From: Ochotona curzoniae
Lineage: Eukaryota; Chordata; Mammalia; Lagomorpha; Ochotonidae
Length of the DNA: 64,000 nt
Direction of reading: 5' to 3'
NCBI RefSeq assembly: GCF_017591425.1
Contig: NW_024466599.1
Span: forward strand, 23,784,001-23,848,000
Both the position numbers and the translations under genes were made by a program. Below the pieces are notes generated by a model that worked only from the letters and a program-made list of their open reading frames with translations, ran no database searches and had not been told where the DNA came from. Shown in pieces: positions 11,220-21,660 of the stretch. Position 1 is the first letter of the stretch. Each line of letters opens with the position of its first letter.

Positions 11220-13260
11220 CAAACGAGAATCAAGATAGTGGAGTTGTGTAAGGACATGGTTAAACAGACAGAATGATTAGCTAGCATGAAGCAGAGAGGG
11301 CACATTCTAAGAAATAGGAGAGGATGGACCAATGACAGAAGAGTACCTGGAGACTGAGAGATACAGGAAAGCAGCTGAAACATGGTGTGGTGTTGGTAGT
11401 GACCAGATAATCCAGCAGAAATCAGTGAGTAGCAAACTGAGTACTACCACTGGCCATGCTCCACTGGCAGCCAGGTGGGAAGGGAGTTCACTGGAAGCTC
11501 AGGAGGTGAACCCAGGCAAAGAACTGACCATCCTGCTGATTTGTTTGATTTGACTAGGAGCATAGATAGAGCAAAAGATCCCAAAGAGGTGGTACAGGAA
11601 CAGGGTAGATCTCACAGCCCAGACCCTCACCAGAACTGCATCAGGCATCAGTTAGTGTAGGGGGGCAGATTGCGGGACAGCACTGTGCATGCACTGAGCC
11701 TGGAGCAAACTTGTTTCTGGCTCAAAGCATTTACACCAACGTGGCAAACTACAATTTCCACCCAAAATAGGTCTGGGTAGCCCACAGACCTAATGGCCAG
11801 CAGACCCAAAACTCCATCAGTAGCACATCAGGTTCCATTTTGTACAGGACAGCAAAGGCAGTGCACATGTGCTGACCTGGGAGTGAACTCATTCCAGTTC
11901 AGTGGTCCCAAAAGGAAAATAATATTGACTTTGCAATGGCCAGCAGGTTCCAGCAAGATCAGCACCACCAACAATGTAGCTACTTAGGATACCTACTGTC
12001 TCCCTAATCCTGGGAACTGCTTGAACTGGAAACGGAAGAAAGGTTGTACAGACAGCAGTGAAACCACTGCAGGTAAACAGTGGTGAGCCAGGAGCTGGGG
12101 CTTTGAAGACCATGGTAGAAGCCTAACACAAGAGCCCAGACCTGAAACGTGCTGGAGGGAGTGTCACAAGTGACTGCAAACAAAGAACCGGGTACCAACC
12201 ACAATCAGTAAAATCAAACTGTAGACCTGTGGGTGCCCTAAGGAGAAGTGCTTGCTAACCAAAATTGTAATGACCAGGAGCAAAAGAAGAGACAGAGGCA
12301 CAATGAATATTACTGAAGACTCCCCTGCAAAGGAGCAAAAGTCTCTGAAAACTCAGAGTTAACTGAGGAAGGCATCAAGGAAATAGAGAGTACAGAATTC
12401 AGAAAACTTGTTATAAAGTTTCTTATCAACAATGAGAAGCACATATGGGAGTTCACAGAATTTAAGAAGTATGTCACCAGGAACTAGCAACACTGGAACA
12501 AGTAGAATTATTGGAAATAGAGGATGCATTGGAACAAATTAAAATGTACATGGAAAGTCTCAATAATAGAATGAAGGAGGCAGAAGAAAGAATCTCAGAA
12601 TTGGAAGATATTTCTTGCCCACAATAAAAAAGCTTGAAGCAGAGCTGGATCAAGCTAAAAAAGTATTCAAGAATTAAGAGATACTGTTAAAAGGCCAAAT
12701 ATAAGAGTTATGGGAGTTCCAGAAGGAGAAACTGGGTTTAAATCTGTATCCTTGATATAATAAAGGAAAATTTCTGTAATATGGAGAAAGAATTGGGGGA
12801 AACAACATCCAGGAAGGGCACAGAACTCCCAACAGGACAGACCAAAAGTGATCCTCACCAAGACACATGATCATCAAGCTCTCTTCAGTCAAACATATGA
12901 AAAAGATCCTTAAATGTGCATGTGAAAAAAACCAACTGACATATAAGGGAATGCCAATTAAACTCAGAGACCTTTCTCAGGAAACTCTACAGGCAAGAAG
13001 AGAATGGAGTGACATATTCCAGATTCTAAAAGAAAGAAATTGTCAGCACAGGATCACATACCAGCAAAGCTTTCCTTTGTCTTTGTCTTTGTTTTTGTCT
13101 TTGAAAATGAAATAACATTCTTCTACAGTAAAGAAAAGTTAAAAAAATTTGCTTCTCCCAGACCTGCCCCACAAATGATACTTAAAGATGTTCTGACAGA
13201 GAAAAGGAATAGCACCCACCAAAACCAAAGGCACATATGAAGAACATCCCTTGAAGTCAT
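11220..13260 (+). mobile_element. L1 5'UTR plus decayed ORF1, ORF2 absent
   Basis: The 5' end is placed near 11220-11250 by an AATCAAGATAGTGGAG block resembling the L1 5'UTR start. About 1.05 kb of GC-richer, non-coding 5'UTR leads to ORF1 at 12303. ORF1 ends near 13240 and no ORF2 text follows; instead come about 70 bases of unique sequence and an (AC)n tract. The element is either 3'-deleted or derives from a shortened transcript. Several other L1s in this window also lack ORF2. Confidence 0.8.
12303..13240 (+). pseudogene. L1 ORF1 protein pseudogene
   Basis: ATG at 12303 opens MNITEDSPAKEQ and stops after 19 codons. Beyond it lie a coiled-coil-like, Glu/Lys-rich segment (12480-12660), then MGVPEGE at about 12711, the conserved start of the L1 ORF1p RNA-recognition domain. 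The C-terminal domain at 12900-13080 reads QLTYKGMPIKL and LQARREWSDIFQILKE. The C-terminal end includes MILKDVLTEKRN. ORF1p is an RNA-binding trimer that packages L1 RNA in the cytoplasm. Multiple frameshifts and stops make this copy dead. Assignment to L1 ORF1 is firm from these motifs. Confidence 0.88.
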
Positions 13261-13331
13261 CTGGGGCAATAGATTTGTAAAAATAAACCCGCTGTTTAAG
13301 CAGACACCTTTCTCAACAGCCCCCCACTACC

Positions 13332-13334
<3 letters not shown>

Positions 13335-13388
<54 letters not shown>
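13335..13388. repeat. (AC)n microsatellite, about 27 units
   Basis: Uninterrupted AC dinucleotide tract, the longest pure dinucleotide run in the window. It follows the end of the ORF1-only L1 and may have grown from that element's tail. Confidence 0.97.
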
Positions 13389-13389
<1 letters not shown>

Positions 13390-13694
13390 GACTCCTGATT
13401 TTTCTTCTAATTAGATATCAACTCTTAAACACTTTATCCACTTCTGGTTGATTCTTAGGCCAGAAATTCCATGATTTTCTTTCAGTTTACTCAAATCAGG
13501 TTCTAAAATTGTGCTAAAATTAAGAGGACTAGAACGAGATTAGGGATGTTTCCTCCAAAGGTCCTAAAATATGCTGCCTCTTTCCCACAGCTTTGGATTT
13601 TCCTTAGGTCTATGTGCCTCTACTTCCAAGGAAGGAGGATTTCCATTGTATTTTCTTCGTGCCAGTTTCTAAACTCTTATGGCTCTTGTTGCTC
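13389..13694. other. Unassigned stretch, no gene seen
   Basis: About 300 bases between the AC tract and the inverted L1, without a recognised repeat or a useful frame. Confidence 0.4.
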
Positions 13695-13702
13695 ATAATA
13701 TT

Positions 13703-14985
13703 TTTTTATTCTTCTTTTTAAAAAATTTTTGAATTATGTGGTACAATTTCATATAGACTGGGATTTTCCCCAAACTCCCACCCCCTGACCCCCATTTTAC
13801 TACAGTGGTATAATCCTTCATGAGGAATTATAATTCCATCAGTTTCTTATTTAAGTGTACCCCAACTGCTGGTACAAAGTCAGACAGTCCAGCATCCCAG
13901 TGTTTACACATTTCCAACAGTTTTATTGGGAATCCATCTTTCATCTAGAAGCAGGGATGCATTTTGCATTATACCCCCAGGTCTGGATATGGTAGACCAT
14001 AGTACTCCATCATTATACATTTCTATAATTGAGAAGCCATGATACAAGGTCAACAACTCGTATGAGTTAGAACAACAGCCTCAACAACAACAACAACAAC
14101 AAATTACAGCACCATGAAAAAAATGCATCACCGAGTAACCAACACATGGATGACAAAAAGGAAATATAAAAGTCTTTTGGGAAAAAATGATGCCACCATA
14201 TAATCCATGAGGCAGCAAAGAATTTGACAAGAGAAGAGAAAGTATTTGGAATAAATAAAACTGAAATAAGAAACATCTAAACATGGGATGCAGCCAAGCA
14301 AGCAAACAAAAAACAGTATGGATCGAAGTATTGAAGTTACACTTTCAATGCTGGTTTTCTTACATAAGAGGGAACATATGGTATTTGTTCTTTTGTGATT
14401 GACTCATTTCACTGAGCATAATGATCAGTGGACCATATTGGTCAGTGGACCATAGGTTGGACCACCTAGTTGTAAATAATATAATTTCATTCTTCTTAAT
14501 AGCTGAATAATATTCCATGGAGTAGATGTACCACAGCTTCTTTAACCACTCTTTTTGGACACACATCTGGATTGTTTCCATGTTTTTGTTGTTATGGATT
14601 GTGCTGCTGCAAATACAGGATTACAGATCCCCTTTTCGTATGCAGATTTCACTTCTATTGGGTATATTCCTAGGAGCAGGATAGCTGGTTCATATATTGA
14701 AAAATAGATTTATTGCAAAATCTGTTGCAAAATAGATTTATTTGCAATTCTGCAAGCACTTTATATATTGATTTCCACAGTAGTTGTATGAGCCTATACT
14801 CCCATTAGCAGTGAAGGAAGGTGCCTTTCTCCCCATCAGCAGGTGTTGTTAGTTGAGTTCTGAATGTAGGCCAGTCTCTGGAGTTAGATGGTACCTCAAT
14901 GTGATTTTCATTTGTATTTCTTTGATGGCTAGGGAGCCTGAGCATCTTTTCATATGTCTGTTAGCCAATCTGAATCTGTTTTTTT
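13703..14985 (-). mobile_element. L1 3' half (ORF2 C-terminus and 3'UTR), minus strand
   Basis: The 3'UTR with its tail is at the left. Moving right on the minus strand comes the ORF2 C-terminal region: the reverse frame near 14360-14581 reads METIQMCVQKEWLKKLWYIY then MEYYSAIKKNE, a hallmark of the end of L1 ORF2p. A further reverse frame (14849-15000) continues the same region. A (CAA)n run at 14079-14101 lies in the 3'UTR. It joins the plus-strand half at about 14985. The copy is moderately decayed and non-functional. Confidence 0.88.
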
Positions 14986-15692
14986 GAAAAATGTTCGTTA
15001 GTAGGAAAATAGAAATCATCCAAATAAGGGAGGAGATAAACCAAATAGATATCAAGAGAACAGTACATAAGATCAATGAATTAGAGAGCTGGTTCTTCGA
15101 GAAAATCAACAAAATAGATTCCCCACTAGCCCAACTAATCAAAAAAAGGAGGGAGAAAATACACATCAATAGCATCAGAGACAAGAAAGGAGATATAACA
15201 ACAGATACCTCAGAAATACAAAGAATCATCAGGAACTATTACAAGCAACTATATGTGAGCAAATCAGAAGACATAGAAGAGATGGATAGATTTTTGAACA
15301 CATAGAATCCACCAAAATTGAATCAAGAAGCAATTAACAATCTAAACAGCCCAATAACATGCAATGAGATTGAATCGGTGATTAAAGCCTTCCCAACCAA
15401 GAAAGTCCTGGACCAGATGGCTTCACTGCTGAATTCAACCAAATGTTTCAAGAGGAAATTACCCCAATCCTATACAAGCTTTTCCAAACAATTGAAAGGG
15501 AGGCAATCTTTCCAAGCTCGTTCTATGAAGCTAATATCACCTTAATACCAAAGCCAGATAGACAAACAACAGAAACAAGAACTATAGACTGATATCCTTG
15601 CTGAACATAGATGCAAAGATCCTCAATAAAATACTAGCCAGCAGGATCCAGCAATACATCAGGCAGATCATTCACTTGGACCAGGTGGGATG
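14986..15692 (+). mobile_element. L1 ORF2 reverse-transcriptase region, inverted 5' half
   Basis: Plus-strand frames at 14991-15305 and 15318-15545 read [59 protein letters not shown] and then, with frameshifts, the [20 protein letters not shown] region. These belong to the linker and RT domain of L1 ORF2p. The orientation is opposite to the adjoining 3' half. The end at 15692 abuts ATAATATTTT (15693-15702), which matches 13695-13704, so both halves form one insertion. Confidence 0.9.
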
Positions 15693-15702
15693 ATAATATT
15701 TT

Positions 15703-17590
15703 CTTCATGAAGCCTCAGGGCGTAGATAGGATGGTAGATGGATCATCATGAATTTTTCCATCATCTGACTGATGAGTTGACTCAGATTCAGTTAGAAGCT
15801 TCTGTATCACAGCAAGATTCTATACAGGAAATGGAAAGATAATGTCAACAACAAATAGGCTTTAATTGGAGATGAACATGGCAGATTGCCAGGTAATCAC
15901 TCAATTTTGGGAAATGTGTATTTGGCTATTTCATTTAAGCATGGAGAGAATCATTGTACTGGAAATCTGAATTAAATTATGCAAACATTGTGTTTAGACC
16001 GAGAACATTATAAAAAGCTAACTATAACTAAATGGAATTTCCAACTAATTTCCTGAACATAAATCTTGATTTCTTACTATTTGTGTGAAATGAGTAATGT
16101 AACCTATTAATCTTAGGCAGAATTGCTTACTTTCTAGGAAAGTAAAGTAATTTAATGGAAGGGTTCTATTTCTGCGGCTCTTTGGAATAGAGTAAACAAA
16201 GATTTAATTATGTCAACCATACACTTTACAAAGCTAAGAAAATGACAATGTCAATAAACACTTGAACAAAGATTTATTTCCAATTCATTAGAATAACTGA
16301 GGTGACAAAAGCCTCGTATCAACAGTTTCTGAACCAAAGTCTTGGAATGAAGTAAAAATACATGCACATAATCTGTTCACCCATGTCTTATGCATTTCCC
16401 TTTCTGGACATACAGGCAACACCAAGACTTACAACATCATAAAAAGAAAGGCCTTCTGGTGAATTCTGTGTCTGATCTTAACATTGGATTATAGCTGGAG
16501 TACTTGCTTGTGTCTAAAATTAGACTACTTGACATAAAAACTGTATTTCCTCAAGAAAATCATTCCAAGCTACAGGCCCACAGGGGTCGCTTTAGTGTGG
16601 AACCTCCCTGCTAAAGCAGTTTTTTTTTTTTTTTTAAGAGCCAACAAGGAAAGGATTCAGCTGAAATCCTAGCAGAGGATTTCCTTTGTTCTAAGAAATA
16701 ATCAGAGGTTTAGGAATGATCCTTTATTTACACAGGATGTTTTTAACAATAGATTCTGATTCTGCTGTTAGATCTCCTCTTACTCATTTATTGTAAGAGA
16801 ATCTGTAATTCAAAAAAGAATACCTCCATGAAAAAGTAGGATGACTTGGATATGCCATTGATGTAAGGATTAAACTCTAGAGCAGGCATACTCTGTGCCA
16901 CAACTCTGTGCTTAAAGTCTGTTTACAAAAGAAGGCATTAATCAAGACATATGGATCCATTTTTAATGCCTTCACACTGTTGCTGACTCTGAAGTGAGCC
17001 TGTGAATGAGACGGCTGAAACCTGACAGCTAATTTAAAGCCAAGGTCTTTACTGTCCAGAGATTTATCAGAGAGTCAAGCAGCCAGTGTCTTTTATGACT
17101 TGCACCTTCTCCTTTTTCAGAGGTAGTAAATGAAAGAGACAGAAAAAGGAGTTGCCATTCTTTGCAGCTGTGTAAAATCACATAAACACCATGCCCTGGG
17201 TTTTCATTATAACACCGCCTTCTCAGCTAATTACTGTCAGCATTAAATTACAGAATCAGGAGGTCTCACTCAATACTTCATGCATTTTGGGTCACAGTTT
17301 GGCAGAAAACCTGTAGTGAAAGGCCAAACCTTTATCCACTAAGCCTTTTATTTGTGACTGAACAAAAGTCTTGACAAGTTGTACAATTTGCATCAAGCAG
17401 AGCTACACTAAAGGCCGATTAATAGGTTTTGTTTCTTAAAATAAAGATTTTGCTCTATTCTTTGGAGTACTTGACAAGACTTAACATTTTGCATGTCAAA
17501 AGAAATAGAAGCTTGAAGATTATTTTCTTCTTAGTTCAAACATAGCATCTTTTTTGTGTTACCAGCATTATAAACATTATTTAAAAAACA
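15703..17590. other. Long single-copy stretch, no gene; possible conserved non-coding DNA
   Basis: Nearly 1.9 kb without recognisable repeats apart from a T run at 16621-16635. There is no open frame of interest. The part at about 16950-17430 has balanced composition and several TAATTA-type homeodomain-like motifs (AGCTAATTTAAAG at 17028, CAGCTAATTACTG at 17224). Conservation cannot be judged from one sequence. Confidence 0.4.
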
Positions 17591-17603
17591 TAAGCTCAAC
17601 ATT

Positions 17604-17931
17604 AAAAAAATATTTATTTTTATTTCAAAGGTGAATTTACAGATAGTAGGAGGGATAGAGACAGAGGAAGAGATAGAGAGAGATCTCCCATTTGCTGCTT
17701 CACTCATCAAATGGTCTCAATGACCATAGCTGAACTGATCAGGTGCCAGGAGCTTCTTCTGGGTTTCCTATGAGTGCAGGATTCCCAAGAACTTGAGCCA
17801 TTTTCTGTTGCTTTCCCAGGCAATAAACAGGGAGTGGAATCAGAAGTGGAGCATCCAGAACTTGAATTGGTGCTCATACGGGATGCTAGTGCTGCAGGCA
17901 GAGTTAGTTCACCATGCCACTGTGTCAGTCC
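17604..17931 (-). repeat. C SINE with 13-bp TSD
   Basis: Reverse-strand copy bounded by TAAGCTCAACATT at 17591-17603 and 17932-17944. Diverged: CTCATACGGGATGC replaces the palindrome, and the head ends TGTGTCAGTCC. Both flanking repeats are perfect although the body is old. Confidence 0.93.
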
Positions 17932-18469
17932 TAAGCTCAACATTTCACATCAACCAAATTTATGCAGTTTGGTTTTATTTCTGTCCTGAAGAAGAAAAAT
18001 TTATAGAAGTTTTGGTTTTTATGATATCTTGATATGGAGATTTACTATCCTAATTTTTAAAATTCCATTATTATACATCTCAGCATACCGTTGGGCATAC
18101 CAAAATGCAAAAAAGCTTTAATCTGTTTGGGTATTTTCTGGGATAGAAAGCTACTAACTTTCCAAAAGTTTTTTTTAACCAATTAGCTTATTTTGGAAAA
18201 GGAAATGAAGTGTACTACAACTTAGGGTATGTGGCTGACAGTTTGATTTAGTTTCTTAAATAAGCAGATTTTCTGATCATATAGAAGTAACATTGAGATA
18301 AAAAGTCGAAATCAATATATTTTAAATTCATACATGCAGAGTGAAAAATATTAATCCATGTGAATCAATTTCTCCCAATCTCCTGAGCTTGGGTTTTAAG
18401 ATACAAGGAAAATGTGTTTTTCTTTTTTGAAATACTTGTTGCTTTCAGTGAAGAGTTACTGAAACCTTA

Positions 18470-18640
18470 ATTATGCCAGGGACTAGAATAGGTACCTTCT
18501 CGTTTGGCTGCATTTATATAATTGTCACAAGGACAGTGTGAGTTGTGTATTGCATGGATAATAAAGATCAAACTAGGGCAAATTTAGGTATTTTGTCGAA
18601 GGCCATGTGCTGTTCAGAGAATTGATGCCCAAGTGTTCTC
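18470..18640 (-). repeat. Possible MIR fragment
   Basis: Blocks such as TTTATATAATTGTCACAAGGA and AGGGCAAATTTAGGTATTTT follow the order of an antisense MIR. Heavily decayed. Confidence 0.38.
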
Positions 18641-18741
18641 TCTTGGAGGCCACTAACTTTTCTACCCTAAACTGTTCCTTCTGTATGTTGTTAAGGCACA
18701 CCCTGTTGATATTATCAATGGGTAATGTGTAAACAGCATCC

Positions 18742-18995
18742 AGAGCCTGTGTTGTGGCATAGCAGGTTTTGTCACCTAGGATGCCAGCATCTCAAATTGG
18801 AGCACAGTTTGAATTCAACTGCTCTATTTCTGATTAGGCTCCATGTTAATGTGCCTGGAAAGGCAACAGTACATGGCTGAAAGTGTTTGGGCCCCTGCTG
18901 CCCATATGGGTAGTTCCAGGATATTGGAACTGGTATTGTGGCCATGTGGAGTGAAGCAACAGGTGGAGTATCTCTGTCTCTATTGGATTCTTCTT
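18742..18995 (+). repeat. Old C SINE, forward
   Basis: CCTGTGTTGTGGCATAGCAGG head, GGATGCCAGCATCTCA, CCCATATGGGTAG near 18901 (palindrome kept) and a short TC block near 18970. The tail is lost. The 160-codon forward frame beginning at 18843 runs through this SINE and the CTTC microsatellite and is not a gene. Confidence 0.68.
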
Positions 18996-19221
18996 TTCTT
19001 GTTGTTTTTCAAATATGGTAAAATAGCTTTTTTTTTTTTAAATGTATCATCTTCATTTCTGTTCCCTGAAGTTCCTGGAAAGAAATGTCAATGGCAAATG
19101 AATTTTTCTTCATTTTCTTGGGCTACTTTGGAATTGTTTAAATGTGAACATTCAGAAAGCACAAAGTACTCAGGATATTGCTGTAATCTGCCCCTGACTC
19201 TCTCTCACTCAACCAAACTAC

Positions 19222-19279
19222 CTTCCTTCCTTCCTTCCTTCCTTCCTCCCTTCCTTCCTTTCTCCCCACTTCCTTCCTT
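19222..19279. repeat. (CTTC)n microsatellite
   Basis: Imperfect CTTC tract with CTCC and TTTC interruptions, just before the next SINE. Confidence 0.95.
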
Positions 19280-19302
19280 TATTTTGCTTTTGTTTTTTAC
19301 AG

Positions 19303-19606
19303 ATTTTTTTTTAAATTTTTCTTAGAAAGTCAGATTTACAGAGAGAAGGAGATACAGAGAAGGTTCTTCCATACATTGTTTTATTCTCCAAGTGGCCATA
19401 ACAGCCAGATATGAGTCAATCTGAACCAGGAGCTTCTTTCAGGTTGGTGCAAGGTTCTAATGCTTTGGGCCATTCTCTACATTTTTCCCAGATCATAGAC
19501 AAGGAGCTGGATGGCAAGTAGAGCATCCAGAACACTAACTGGCACCCATATGGGATCCCAGTGCATTCAAGTCAAGAATTTAGCCACTGAGCCATCACGC
19601 CTTGCC
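19303..19606 (-). repeat. C SINE
   Basis: Reverse-strand copy: TTAGAAAGTCAGATTTACAG start, GGCACCCATATGGGATCCC near 19541, head ending CACGCCTTGCC. Intermediate divergence. Confidence 0.9.
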
Positions 19607-19745
19607 TTTTTCCTGACTTTTCTCTTATGTAGGCTGGAAAGCTGAAAAATACTCATGACAAGGTCTTAGCAGCATAGGAACTATTAAATCAACTGAAGTA
19701 AGCATGATGCTGCTTCTGGAAGTCTATGGGACTCTTTTTTGTTTT

Positions 19746-19952
19746 TAAAGATTTTTTTATTTTTAAGATCTGTTTATCTGTTTATTATTTTATTGGAAAG
19801 GCAGATATGCAGAAAGGAAGGAAGGAAGGAAGGAAGGAAAAGAAAGAAAGAAAGAAGGAAGGAAGGAAAGAAAGAAAGGAAAGAAAGAAAGGAAGGAAGA
19901 AAGAAAGAAAGAAAGAAAGAACGAAGGAAGGAAGGAAGGAAGGAAGGAAGGA

Positions 19953-20020
<68 letters not shown>

Positions 20021-20300
20021 CAGACAGACAAAGGAAAAGAGCTTCTATCTGCTGATTTATTCTCCAAGTGGCCATGATGGCTGGAACTCAGCTGACCAGA
20101 AGCCAGGAGCCTGGAGCTGTTTTTGGGTCTCCCATGTGCGTGTAGGGTCCCAAGACTTTGAGCCATCCTTGACTGCTTTCTTAGGCTACAAGCGGGAGCT
20201 AGATGGGAAGTGGAGCAGCTGGGACATGAACTGGTGTCCACATGGGATTCTGATGCTTGCAAATTGAGGGTTTAGCAATTTGAGGCATCATGCTGCGCCC
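19746..20300 (-). repeat. C SINE swollen by an internal purine microsatellite
   Basis: Tail complement and TTATTGGAAAGGCAGATATG start on the left, and GCTTCTATCTGCTGATTTATTC through TGCTGCGCCC on the right, are both C SINE. Between them the normal short GAGA-rich segment is replaced by about 220 bp of GAAA/GAAGG repeats. Frames of 96-162 codons coding Ser/Phe/Leu or Lys/Glu/Arg runs come only from this tract. Confidence 0.9.
19812..20030. repeat. Purine microsatellite (GAAGG/GAAA)n within a SINE
   Basis: About 220 bp of all-purine sequence on the plus strand. It opens as GGAA units, passes through mixed blocks and ends in a pure GAAA run (about 19950-20020) followed by GACA units. It sits exactly where C SINEs have their GAGA-rich segment. 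Confidence 0.97.
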
Positions 20301-20654
20301 CTATGAGAATTCTTAAGAGTTTAAATTCTGAAGACTTTCAAGGATTGGGGCATGACAGTTCCATTTATAAAACAGATATTTTAATATGTTTCTGCAAGTT
20401 TTATTCCTGCCCTATCTTTGACATGGCCTAGTTAAAGGGAATCTTTCAGCTAAGATAAATTCTATACTTGCAAAATGGTTATAAAGCATCCATTGTAGAG
20501 ATAGATTTCACTTCTATGGTTTGTTTCCAAGGCTGAGGTGCCTTTTTAAAGTCTTCAGAGTTTTTGACACTGTGATGGAATCTGGGAGCGGGGAGGAGGA
20601 GTGGTCGGTGTTGAGTAGGATATAGTTTCTGGCTTCTAGGCAGTGACAGTACAG
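20301..20654. other. Unassigned stretch, no gene seen
   Basis: About 350 bases before an L1 insertion. The right part, from about 20560, may belong to the same old repeat that continues at 21182 after the L1. Confidence 0.35.
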
Positions 20655-20666
20655 TTGAGCAGTAGA

Positions 20667-21169
20667 TAAACTGCTGAATGCTAAAGTGAAAATAGTCACG
20701 AGACAGTTGAATAGTGCCCTACAGCCATTTGAAAGTGTATAGCAGCCAGTTCTATGTATAAACCAAAATTGAAAAGTCATTTAAGTAGTCAGAGGATGCG
20801 TTTAAGAACTTGCATTTCTTAAAACATATTTGTTACTCAATACCATGTCAATTAATTCCATAATGTTGTAAATTGATGTTGAGGTTATGTTGTGGCTTTT
20901 CATTGGATGGGATGATATTCTGCCAGCTCTGCTTTCAGACCAGAGATGGTCTCCCCAAAAAAACCGTTGAATTTATCTGGACAATAAGATGCTGGACTCT
21001 ACACTTGCAATGAAAGAATCTTAACTGAACTTGAACTGTAATACTGCACCAAGGTGCAGGAATCCACCATGTGGGGAGAGTATGGGGAGGGGTTGGGGGA
21101 ATCCCAGAGCCTATGAGTCAGTGTCACAAGATGCAATGTAATCAATAAAAAATAATGTAACACAAAAAA
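20667..21169 (+). mobile_element. 5'-truncated L1 3' end with 12-bp TSD
   Basis: Only the last 0.5 kb of an L1. The 3'UTR is recognised by similarity to the L1 tails at 30040-30340 and 40690-41520 (CATTTCTT..., CCATGTCAATTAATTCC, GTGGCTTTTCATT). It ends in TGCAATGTAATCAATAAA and an A-rich tail. The direct repeat TTGAGCAGTAGA at 20655-20666 and 21170-21181 bounds it. Forward orientation. Confidence 0.8.
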
Positions 21170-21181
21170 TTGAGCAGTAGA

Positions 21182-21660
21182 AGTGGGCAGATGTTTACAG
21201 TGTATGTACACTGATAAAGATGTACATATAGAGGTACAATGAAGTGTGTAAGGAACCCAAGACATGAGAACTTTAAAAGGCATTCAGAAAGGGACTTTGA
21301 AGAACACTCCTCACACTACACAGTAAATTATTGATTTGGAGACATGCTGGAGGAAATGAATTAGTTTAGAACTGCTTTGGTGGGTTCCAGGTTGAAGAAG
21401 GTGAATGGAAGTGCCAGGGAGGAAGGAATGTGTGAGTCTTGGAAAGCCTTGTGAGCTGTGGAACCCAGGCGTTGTCATCAAGGCCGCTGAGAGTCAATCA
21501 CTGAACACCTTTAGCAGGAGACCACAATGATCAGATTTGTGATTGAGTTAGATTTTACAGTGGAGTGCTCGCTTTGGCAGCACATATACTAAGATTTTAC
21601 AGTGGCAAAATTACCAGCATGGAAACCAAGTAGGACCTCGTGTCAGATTGTTTTTAAGGA
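21182..21660 (+). repeat. Old interspersed repeat, family not assigned
   Basis: Text such as GAAAGCCTTGTGAGCTGTGG and GAGACCACAATGATCAGATT resembles an old mammalian repeat also suspected at 26230 and 30700. It was cut by the L1 and by a U6 fragment. Confidence 0.4.
21565..21592 (+). pseudogene. U6 snRNA 5' fragment, 3'-truncated retropseudogene
   Basis: The 28 nt at 21565-21592 match the first 28 nt of mammalian U6 (GTGCTCGCTTYGGCAGCACA onward) with one C-to-T change. No further U6 sequence and no A tail follow. The flanks AGATTTTACAGTGG at 21550-21563 and 21592-21605 are a perfect 14-bp direct repeat, overlapping the fragment by one base at the right. U6 normally acts in the spliceosome catalytic core; this fragment has no promoter and no function. 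It is short, but the exact 5' start and TSD argue against chance. Confidence 0.85.

Noticed and set aside
12303..12360. ORF1 ATG considered as the start of an intact L1 ORF1
   Set aside because: A stop appears after 19 codons and the downstream domains are in different frames.
14849..15305. 126-codon minus and 104-codon plus frames that look like real proteins
   Set aside because: They are remnants of L1 ORF2 on opposite strands and are annotated as the inverted L1, not as host genes.
18843..19325. 160-codon plus frame
   Set aside because: It runs from an old C SINE through unique sequence into a CTTC microsatellite; there is no protein-like conservation signal.
19774..20262. 162-codon minus frame and 109-112 codon plus frames rich in Ser/Phe/Leu or Lys/Glu/Arg
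   Set aside because: They are translations of the GAAA/GGAA microsatellite inside a C SINE.
20667..21169. AATAAA near 21144 considered as a host gene polyadenylation signal
   Set aside because: It belongs to the L1 3' end, which is bounded by a TSD just after the A-rich tail.
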